Shown here: piece by piece, positions 25,696-34,900 of the stretch
Numbering within the stretch: position 1 is the first letter of the stretch
Layout: each line of letters begins with the position of its first letter
Assembly: GCA_015665315.1 (NCBI GenBank)
Contig: JADFAK010000001.1
Location: 29,970 to 93,969 of the forward strand
Source of the DNA: Flavobacteriales bacterium
GTDB lineage: Bacteria; Bacteroidota; Bacteroidia; Flavobacteriales_D; Sanyastnellaceae
Direction of reading: 5' to 3'
Length of the DNA: 64,000 bases
Notes under the pieces: generated by a model
The model's input: only the letters and a program-made list of their open reading frames with translations
Told to the model about the DNA's origin: nothing
The model's database searches: none
Program-made: the position numbers and the translations under genes

Positions 25696-26847
25696 ATGAA
25701 AGCAATACCTATTATAATGATTGCGATGTTGTTTTGTTTTCTAGCAAAATGCCAAGCAACCTTCTTACGAATCCAACCCCAACTAAGCTCACGCGTCGAC
25801 ACCACATCTGAAGATGTCAAGGCGATCGTCAAGCTGTATGAGAACTACCTGAATTCGAGTCCAGAAGTTATAAAAGACAGTCCGTATTGGAATTCGGTGG
25901 AGAAGGGGCTGTATGCCGACTACGACTTCTCAAGAGAAAGCATGTTCCAAGGTGGATTGACGGCGGCTCGCTTGTGTAGTACCTATAATCCTTTCGTGAT
26001 GTCGGTTGAGTCCATAGGAGAGAAGTATCAAATCCGAGTTATGTTTTCATCGGGAACGTCGGCACCAGAGTACATGGGATCCAAAGTGTGGTGCATTCAG
26101 AAATTGAACGTAGTGAAGGAGAATGGTTTATGGGTATTCGAGAATTTGATCGTTGAGCTGACAAAGAAATGGGAGTCCAAGTCTGCAGGTGTAATTCAAT
26201 ACGTCTATCCGCCAACCCACGATTTTGATCTTGACGAAGCAAAGCAAGCCGAGCGATTTTGTCAGGATATTATTAAACGATTTAATCCGACTTACAACTC
26301 AAATTTCAAATACTACCTCACAAGTAGCATTGACGACATGGGGCTGATGGAAAATTTCGATTATTATTTCGTGGGCGTAACGACTGGGAAGGCACGAGAG
26401 AATATGCTTTTGACCGCCAAAGGGAATGAATTCTACGCGCATGAGATCGTGCACAAGCTACTTCCAAAAAATGAAAATCGAGGAAAAGTGATCGAAGAGG
26501 GCTTGGCCGAGTTTTTAGGGACGAAAACTGATCAAAACGAATATCGCGAGGTCATGTCGAAGTTGGCCAAGGATTTGAAAACAGACAGCGATAAAATCAA
26601 ATTCACCTCGGTCGTGTCGCAGTCGGTTACCTACAATGGTTATCAAACCGCCTATCCCGCAGGCGCAGCGATGTGTGAGTTGGTCTTTGAATTAAAGGGT
26701 GATCAAGGCTTATTAGCGCTTATTCAAGCAAATACAAAAGAGTACAAGAACCTAGTAAGTGCAGTATGCGAGATCACGGATTTGTCCTTTGATGAGCTTG
26801 TTAAGGAGTGGAATGCAGTTCTAATGCAATATGCTGCGGGCCAATAA
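25696..26847 (+). CDS. Secreted gluzincin-type metallopeptidase
   Basis: About 383 residues with a signal peptide (IIMIAMLFCFLAKCQA). The zinc site is HEIVH (about 249-253), followed by EEGLAEFLG (Glu about 267-268), the HExxH plus downstream Glu arrangement of M1/gluzincin enzymes. The N-terminal 180 residues look like an NTF2/SnoaL-like or cystatin-like fold (VKAIVKLYENYLNSSPE). The substrate is unknown. A GTG five codons upstream is an alternative start. It follows the three unknown secreted proteins on the same strand. Confidence 0.75.
   Translation: MKAIPIIMIAMLFCFLAKCQATFLRIQPQLSSRVDTTSEDVKAIVKLYENYLNSSPEVIKDSPYWNSVEKGLYADYDFSRESMFQGGLTAARLCSTYNPFVMSVESIGEKYQIRVMFSSGTSAPEYMGSKVWCIQKLNVVKENGLWVFENLIVELTKKWESKSAGVIQYVYPPTHDFDLDEAKQAERFCQDIIKRFNPTYNSNFKYYLTSSIDDMGLMENFDYYFVGVTTGKARENMLLTAKGNEFYAHEIVHKLLPKNENRGKVIEEGLAEFLGTKTDQNEYREVMSKLAKDLKTDSDKIKFTSVVSQSVTYNGYQTAYPAGAAMCELVFELKGDQGLLALIQANTKEYKNLVSAVCEITDLSFDELVKEWNAVLMQYAAGQ
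26718..26733 (+). repeat. Hairpin-AAAT element, GCTT-ATTC-AAGC-AAAT
   Basis: A 4-bp stem with a different base composition and a 4-nt loop; the tail reads AAATA. It is in the coding sense of the metallopeptidase. Confidence 0.35.
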
Positions 26848-26907
26848 CAGCCAATTGAACCGAAGTCAAATAATCATTTGGAGTCTTGGTTGTTTTACTT
26901 GTACGTC

Positions 26908-27252
26908 CTAGTCGGCCAATAATTCGATAACCCTTTCAATCGGACGGCCTATAACAGCTTTGTTTCCTTTGACGACAATTGGTCGTTCTATCAACTTTGG
27001 AAATTTAACCATGGCGTCAATCCATTGTCCTTCGGATAGCGTTTTTCCTTGGTAATTGTCGGCGTATTCAGCTTCCCCTTTACGAACGAGCTCTTCGGCC
27101 GGAATATTCAATTTGCTCAGCAAGTCGGCTAATTCTTCTTTCGTTAAAGGGGTCTTTAGATATTCGATTGTTTCAAATTCAACACCCTTTTCCTGTAGTA
27201 GGTTGAAGCAGTTTCTACTTTTGGAACACATTTGATTGTGGTAAATTTTCAT
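26908..27252 (-). CDS. arsC: ArsC/Spx-like arsenate reductase family protein
   Basis: A 114-residue thioredoxin-fold protein. The N-terminal catalytic-type cysteine is Cys9 (YHNQMCSKSR), followed by LLQEKGVEFETIEYLKTPLTKEEL and the C-terminal FPKLIERPIVVKGNKAVIGRP with the conserved Arg and cis-Pro. It is the glutaredoxin-coupled ArsC type. With no ars genes nearby, it may have a general reductase or Spx-like role. Confidence 0.92.
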   Translation of the reverse strand: MKIYHNQMCSKSRNCFNLLQEKGVEFETIEYLKTPLTKEELADLLSKLNIPAEELVRKGEAEYADNYQGKTLSEGQWIDAMVKFPKLIERPIVVKGNKAVIGRPIERVIELLAD

Positions 27253-27574
27253 CGGACGAGTGTATATGTTTGCGTTTAATTGAGAACGACTTGATCGAGC
27301 TTTGCTCCCAGTGTTCTGTCGGCAAAAATACTAGTAACATCCACAATCATGTCGGTTTTCTCAAATACCCGAGCCTTGACGGCATGGGACTGGCTTTCGG
27401 TGTCGTCTCATCAACATTTGCGCTCGTCGCTAATCAAACAGGTGATGCAGGAGTTGCTGCCTTCCAAGCACGACAAATTTCAATGCATGCGTGATCTTAA
27501 TTCAACTGTTATCCAAAAATCACGGCAATTCCATAATTTCACATTTCATTTAAACCAACAAGAACCAACCTTCC
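27253..27574. other. Intergenic stretch without a confident gene
   Basis: About 320 bases between divergent genes. Two short plus-strand frames exist, without recognisable products. It holds a TATGTTTG promoter-like element (27265-27272) and one inverted 16-mer hairpin element (27415). Confidence 0.4.
27415..27430 (-). repeat. 16-mer hairpin-AAATG element, G variant (GCGACGAGCGCAAATG)
   Basis: Stem GCG/CGC, loop ACGAG, tail AAATG on the minus strand. It is intergenic. The only other G-variant copy (44735) is also on the minus strand and intergenic. Confidence 0.8.
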
Positions 27575-28210
27575 ATGAACCAACAGGTAGACGACTTCAT
27601 CGCAAAAGCAAAAAAGTGGCAAGAAGAAATGTCGCAGCTGCGCATGATTTTGATTGATTGTGGACTCACAGAAGAGTACAAGTGGAAACAGCCATGTTAC
27701 TCGTTTCAGAAAAAGAATGTCGCCATTATCGCTGCATTCAAAGGCTACTTTGCTTTGAGTTTTTTTCAAGGGGCACTGCTAAAAGATCCCAAGGGGGTGC
27801 TTATTCAGCCCGGTGACAACTCGCAAGCTGCCCGACAAATCAGATTCGAAAACGTGGAGGAGATCATTGAACTCGAACCAATGATCAGAAAATATGTCGA
27901 AGAAGCGAAGGCGTTAGTTGAAGCAGGAGCCCAAATAGACTTCAAAGAAAAGACCGAACTAGTTTTTCCCGACGAACTCCTCACAATTTTAGATGACAAT
28001 CCTGAGTTAAAAGCTGCCTTTTTTGCGCTTACGCCAGGCCGACAGAGAGGCTATAATTTGCACTTTAGCGCCCCAAAGCAATCGGCAACGAAAATATCCA
28101 GAATCGAAAGCAGTATCCCAAGAATTCTAAAAGGCAAGGGCTTTCACGACTGTATTTGTGGAAAATCAAAGCGGATGCCCACGTGTGATGGGTCGCATAA
28201 GTATTTGTGA
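27575..28210 (+). CDS. YdeI/DUF1801 protein with C-terminal CDGSH-like motif
   Basis: A 211-residue protein. Residues about 1-115 form a DUF1801/YdeI domain (WKQPCYSFQKKNVAIIAAFKGYFALSFF). Residues 130-195 form the OmdA/YdeI C-terminal helix bundle (ALTPGRQRGYNLHFSAPKQ). The last 20 residues read C-I-C-GK-S-KRM-P-T-C-DGSH, an exact fit to the CDGSH iron-sulfur ligand pattern CxCx2Sx3PxCDGSH. It may bind a [2Fe-2S] cluster or be a relic of that motif. Function unknown. Confidence 0.85.
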   Translation: MNQQVDDFIAKAKKWQEEMSQLRMILIDCGLTEEYKWKQPCYSFQKKNVAIIAAFKGYFALSFFQGALLKDPKGVLIQPGDNSQAARQIRFENVEEIIELEPMIRKYVEEAKALVEAGAQIDFKEKTELVFPDELLTILDDNPELKAAFFALTPGRQRGYNLHFSAPKQSATKISRIESSIPRILKGKGFHDCICGKSKRMPTCDGSHKYL

Positions 28211-28268
28211 GGTTGAAACTTGATTTTTCGACAGCTTGCAAGACGTTCTCGTAACCTCCTGCTTTCGT

Positions 28269-28562
28269 TCAAAGTTCAAAATTGTCAGGAATATCAACTT
28301 CTGAATACGGGATGTTCTCAAGGAATTCTCTTCGACCATCACTATACTCTCTAAACAGTTTGCCGTTGTGCTCATAGAGCACGGGAAATTCCAGCTTTTT
28401 CGCTTCCTTTTGAGCTTTTATAGAGGCACCTATTGCTACACCAACGAGAGCAGCTACAAGGGTGCCGTTGCCTTTTTTTGTCAAAAATGCGCCCAAAGCA
28501 GCACCAATTAGTCCTCCAGCTAATGCGCCTTCTATGATATCGTCTCTATTATCTTTAGACAT
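28269..28562 (-). CDS. Glycine-zipper membrane protein
   Basis: A 97-residue protein. Residues 12-48 have GxxxG spacing (GALAGGLIGAALGAF, ALVGVAIGASI), a glycine-zipper pair of membrane helices. The C-terminal 45 residues are soluble and charged (YEHNGKLFREYSDGRREFL). Such proteins often associate with the envelope. No closer family identified. Confidence 0.7.
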   Translation of the reverse strand: MSKDNRDDIIEGALAGGLIGAALGAFLTKKGNGTLVAALVGVAIGASIKAQKEAKKLEFPVLYEHNGKLFREYSDGRREFLENIPYSEVDIPDNFEL

Positions 28563-28957
28563 AATCCTAAGATAAGGAATTCAATGATTATTTGACTACC
28601 AACATGGTCTGAAAAGCAAGATTCAATTAGTCAGTGAATCAGTGAAGTTTTCCTCTGCTATCGCCGGTAAGGGTATTCTAATTGACCGCCATCAATCTAA
28701 TTCAATTCAGCAGACAGAACGGTTTGAATTGGCAAAAGACAGGTCGTTGTAACGATAAAGGCGCGGACGCGGGTTTTTGTCGATAAAAAACATCTGTTCG
28801 TCGAAAACACAATCGTTTTTACAACTATCCTCAAAACCCTCCGTAGAACAACACAATACCTTAACCCGGATCACCCCCGGTTCTTCAACACCCTCGGTAA
28901 AGAAAACTTATTCTAGAAAACTCTGCATGGAACGGTCAACACCTAACCAACAGAGCT
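28563..28957. other. Long leader region of the giant surface-protein gene
   Basis: About 395 bases without a gene between divergent genes. I see only short inverted repeats (for example TTCAATTCAG opposite TTTGAATTGG near 28698-28732) and no confident promoter. Confidence 0.35.
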
Positions 28958-31900
28958 ATGAAGAACCCAGACCTAACTTTTTCTCCCTCTATAGTCACCC
29001 GTACTTTTGTACTCACTGCCGTTTTTGCTCTTGCTTCTGTGCTCTCTAGCGCTCAGGAAAGAGTGGAAGACGACCTTCTGGTTCTGTACAATTTTGGCGA
29101 AGGCCAAGGCGCTTATGTCAATGATATATCTGGCAATGGAACGCCCCTCACTTTAAAAATTCACGATACGAATAATATTAACTGGATCCCCGGTGGTGGT
29201 ATTGATATCGATGCTCCAACGCTCATCAAGTCCTTTGTAGCCGCTGAAAAGATTACGGATGCTGTTCAAAATTCTGGCGCTATCACCATGGAAGCATGGA
29301 TCGATCCCGCCAATCTCAATCAAGACGGACCAGCACGCATTGCAACGGTTTCCTATGGTTCTTCCAATCGCAACTGTATGCTCGGTCAAGACCAGTCTGA
29401 ATACATCGCTCGAGTTCGCACCGACCAAGTGGGCGACAATGGAATGCCCCAAATGGCGGTAAACGGAGCTCAAAACTCACTGCAACATCTTGTCTACACA
29501 ATGGCCGCAGATGGAGCTGAAAATATATACATCAACGGTGCTTTGATCGACACCGATTTCCGACCAGGAACGATAAGCAATTGGGACGAGGATTATCCTC
29601 TGGCGCTTGTGAACGAGGTAGATGCTGATCGTCCTTGGTTGGGGAAGATGTATTTGGTAGGTATGTATGGCCGCGCATTAAGCGCAAATGAAGTGCAGCA
29701 GAATTTCGAAGCTGGACACCTCATCGAAGGACCGGAAGTAAGCTCTCAACTTTGTGAAGAGGAGGACTGTTTCATTGATGGTTTCGGCGTAAATGCGCGT
29801 GTGCTCTGGATTCCAAATTTGCCAGGCGGCGGATTTCTAGAATTTAAATTCAATGAGAATGGCGGACATTTCGATGTCTTTGCCGATGGTACCGCCCACA
29901 TGTACGGCGAAACAGTTGATATGCAAGATCCTACACAAGGATGGTTCATGGACGTATGGTTTACCGATAGAATGCAATGGGATGAGTGGGAGGCCCTTGG
30001 TCGTGGCTGGAAAGGTGATGCCAACCTGGTAGGTGACAATTACCTCGACTGGGACTACTTCATCATGGATGCCGATATGGATAACACGCTGGTTGGTACT
30101 GGCGGTTACGAGGGCTCTGTCCTCAGTCTTACGCACAAACCAATCAATCATTTTTACGGATTGCAAGTAGGAGTGGCCGCCAATGACCAAAATGCCATGC
30201 CAGGAATGTCTTGCTGGTTCTACTATACAGGTACGGTGAACGGCGTGTATATCGAACAAAATGGCGACATTAACCTCGAAGGAGATTGCGTCAATTTGCC
30301 TGTCATGACTTGCGCCGTTGATGCCGAGGTCGATTGCGAAAGCGGATACGAACCTGAAGTTACAGGTGAGCCCAGTGTCAATTGCCCCGATGCCTATTCG
30401 CTAGACTACTGGGATGAGGTGATTAGCGCCAATTGTCCGCTGGAAATCATTCGTCACTGGGTGGCAACACACGAAAATGGAGATGCTGTTGAATGCACAC
30501 AATCAATCCTTGTGGTCGATGATGCTGCTCCTGCAATTGCCGTGCTTCCTGCTGTTTTTGCTGGGTGTTCAAGTAATTTCGAAGCCCTGGTAGAAGTGAA
30601 TGATAACTGCGATTCGAATCCAAGTGTAATTGTCTCAGTTCTTGACTCAGCGACAAGCGCAAATGGTGATTGTCAAACGGGTCAATTGCGGACCCAAACC
30701 ATGGGAGGGTGGGGAAGCACACCTAGTGGCAACAACCCTGGTATGTATTTATTGAATCATTTCGACGAAGCATTCCCAAGCGGACTTACCATTGGTTGCA
30801 ACAACACGCTTCATTTGAGTTCGGCATCAGATGTCATGGATTTCTTGCCTTCAGGAACTACGCCAGCCCTTTTGCCGGATGGCGCACTGGTCAACCCTGG
30901 ACAAGGATACTCGAATGTATTGGCCGGACAACTCGTCGCCGCAACGATCAGCGTGACCATGGATCAAACCTTCGCCGATTTCGGTGAGAGCGACATGCCT
31001 TTGGCCGATTTGATTCTACAATCAGGAGATTTTGAAGGATATTCGGTTAGCGACTTAATTGCACTCGGAAATTCGATTATCGGTGGCTGCGCTAGCGCAA
31101 ATGTCTCTTCCTTGAACGAGGCCCTTTCGTCGATCAACGAAAACTATGTCGATGGGACACAAGACAACGGGTTTCTTGCATGTTCACTTCCTTTTGATTG
31201 CTACACGCAGTACACGTTCCAAGTAACGGCCGAAGACGCCTGCGGAAATGCGGTAACCGAAGTTGTAACAGCATACAGCGTCAACGAAAGCGGACCAGAA
31301 CTTCCTGGTCTGGAAGATATCACGGTCAATTGTGGTGAAGTGCCAGCACCGATTGAAGAATTGCCTTCTTCATGTGAAAGTGGATTTGCCACCTTGAGCC
31401 TAGAAGAAACCGAGTTTTCAGGAACCTGCTTCCCAATCATTCAGCGAATCTATACCGCCGAAAATTCATGTGGAACAACGTCGACCGTCACCCAGTATAT
31501 CACAGTGATCGACACCGAAGCACCTGTGTTTGTGGGAGACTTGGGCGATTTGAATGTGAACTGCGATGAATTCGCACAGCTAGATGCACCGGCTGCGACC
31601 GACAATTGCGATGAAAATGTTGAGGTAGGATACAACGATGAGGTCTTGAACGACGCTTGTCCGCTCGTGATCCTTCGCACCTGGACAGCCATGGACGATT
31701 GTGGAAATGTAGCGCAAGCCGTTCAGGAAATCACGGTAACCGACGACCAAGCGCCTCAGCCTGCTACGCCCATCGTCGATTTAGAACTCACTTGTTTAGG
31801 AGCCATCGCTGAAGTCGTTTTTGTGGACGATTGTGGATTGATGGTAGATGTTCAATTCAACGAAACCCAAGAGGGAGAAGGCTGTTCAGTGATTCTATCC

Positions 31901-34900
31901 CGCACATGGATTGTTTCAGATGCCTGTGAAAATACGGCCGTTTATACGCAGCAAGTTACTGTGTCGGACAATGAAGCTCCCGTTTTCTCGAACATTCCTG
32001 CCCATGTTGATATTGCGTGCAACGACGCCATCCCTAGCGATGAGCCTACTGCCGAAGATGCTTGTGGATCAGTGGATGTAGTTTACGAGATTGAATTCGT
32101 GATCCCTGAAGGTGCTTGCGGACAATGGGAGCGCACGTGGACTGCAACGGATGCATGCGGAAACGCGGCGTCGATTACCCAAATCGTTACCGTCGTCGAT
32201 AACGAAGCTCCAGCCTTATCCGGAGTACCCGCTGATCTTGAATTGAATTGTGGGGACGCTATTCCTGCTGCCAACGTCAGCGCTTCTGACAATTGCGACG
32301 CTTCAGTCGAAGTAGTTCTTTTCGAGGAAATGGAATCGGTTTTATGCGGACAAGTATTGACGCGCTCTTGGTCGGCAACCGACGCTTGTGGGAATGCTGC
32401 TTTCGCAAGCCAAACGATTACTTTTAGCGACAACGAAGCGCCGACCATTTCGGGAGAGTTGGAATATTCAATTAGCTGTGCAGCAATCGATAGTAACGAG
32501 TCAATTGAAGTGATAGATGATTGTTCTGAAGGGGTTGTAATTACCTACACCGATTTCTTTGTAGGGGCCTCGTGTGAGTACTCAATCGAACGTACATGGA
32601 CGGCAACAGATGTGTGTGGTAACACGGCGACTTTCGTTCAAACGCTTCATGTGATTGACGATGTGGCACCGAGTTTTTCTGGACTGGAAGCCACGGTGAC
32701 TTTGAATTGCGGTGACAATCTACCAAGCGACGAGCCGGTCATCGAAGATGCTTGTAGTTCGTTTGACGTAGTCTACGAGGAAATCGTTGATAACAGTGGC
32801 TGTGGTCAAAGCGTGATGCGCATGTGGACTGCAACCGATGACTGTGGGAACTCTAGTGAATTCACACAAGTAGTGGTATTCCTCGACGAAAGCGCTCCTG
32901 TGTTCGAAACTGTTCTAGCCAATCTTGAAATGCACTGTGGCGATGAGGTCCCAGCGGCGGCGGAGGTTGTAGCGTCCGATAATTGTTCTGAAGTGACTAT
33001 CACCTTGGAAGAAACAACAGTCGAAGGGGACTGTGCAGGTGAATTCGAGCTGGTTCGTGTATGGACTGCTCTAGACGCCTGTGGTAATGGGGCTATGTTG
33101 ATGCAGACGATCTCTTTTATCGACAACTCAGCTCCTGTATTTGATCAACAACTTACAGATGAAACTATTGCATGTGGTCAGACATTGGATCTTCCTGTAG
33201 TAACAGCTACAGATGCCTGCAGCGCCGAAGTTACAATCGGTTTTGAAGAGACGACTGACCCTGGTGGTTGCCCGAATATCTACCGGGTCTGGACAGCCAC
33301 CGATGGTTGTGGAAACCAAGCGACGATGGTGCAAACAATAACAGTCGATGATTCAGAACCGCCGTTGTTGCTTGGTATTCCTTCTGACACCTCTGTGGAT
33401 TGCAATACGATTCCTGAAATGCCTGTGCCCGAGGTGAATGACAACTGTGACGACGATGTAGCCGTGACAGTTTCTGAGACGATTGTGGGTTCAGGGTGTG
33501 ATTACACGATCATCCGTACCTGGATTGCTCAAGATGACTGTGGAAACACAACTATCGAGAGCTACAGTATCCAAGTGAACGATACCACTGCACCTGTGTT
33601 TGTCAACGCACCAGCCGAAGTGACTGTTGAATGCAGTGATTTGGAAGGATTCCCTTACCCAGAGGTGTACGACGACTGTGCTGGAACGATCCTGATTACC
33701 TTCGAGGATCAACCTCAGGGCGCAGGGTGTGCGTATGACATCATCCGTGTGTACACAGCCACCGATATGTGTGGAAATATGGCCACCGCCGAGCAGTTGA
33801 TCCATGTGATGGACATGACTCCTCCAACATTCATAGGAGTTGAGGGAAATCAATACGTATCGTGCAATGAAGTGCCTGATCCAGCCGATGTTCAAGCTGT
33901 TGACGCTTGTTCGCCTGCAGTTGATGTACAATTCAGCGAGCAAGTGTTTGGTGAAGGATGTGAATACTACATCCAACGTTCGTGGACTGCAACCGATGAG
34001 TGCGGAAATTCGGCGACCATTGCCCACTTGGTGTACGTGAGCGACGAACAAGCACCTATAATCGAAGGTGTGCCGGATGACTTGGTCTTGGATTGCGATG
34101 GAGTAGTGCCTGCACCTGCCACGCCTACTATTAGCGACAACTGTAGTATTGGTCTGTCTTTGAACTACTTCCAGTTCATCGAAGAGAATGACTGCGAAAC
34201 CATCTACACCCGCATGTGGACTGGTTCCGATGAATGTGGAAACGCCTCTACAGCATCTCAAATTATTACAGTGACCGACCTATCGGCACCTGTCATCTCG
34301 AACGTTCCGGCCGATACATATGCCGCTTGCGGTGCCATTCCAAGCCCTGGGGTACCTAGTGTATTTGACGCCTGCGACCCGAATGTACAGGTTAGTTTGA
34401 CCGAATCGACGATCACTGGAGAATGTCCGTATACCTTGCTACGTATCTGGACAGCTGTCGACGCCTGTGGCAATACTGCTACGGCGACACAGCAAGTATT
34501 CGTTTCCGATTCGGAAGCACCCGTGTTGAGCGATCAGCCTGCTAATATGCAAGTAAGTTGTGGAGAGGTTCCAGCTGCGCCTTTGGTTTTTGCTACAGAC
34601 AACTGTGCAGGTTTCGTAGCTGTGAGCATGGAGGAGACCTGGGAAGACAACGGCGGTTGCACGGATATTCTCCACCGCACATGGACGGCTGTTGACTACT
34701 GTGGTAACAGTGCCCAGCACACACAGTTTATCTACATCGTAGACGAGGAAGCCCCTGTTTTTGAAATTGTACCCACTGATCTCGTGGTCGAGTGCCAGGA
34801 CATACCTGCAATGGAGTTTTTGGAGGTTTACGACAACTGCAGTGTTCCTTCAGTGATGATGGTTGAACACACACTGGAAGGGAACTGTCCTGGCACTTAT

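Noticed and set aside
27270..27657. Two overlapping plus-strand frames before the YdeI gene
   Set aside because: Non-ATG or poorly placed starts and no domain; one merely contains the 16-mer element in frame.
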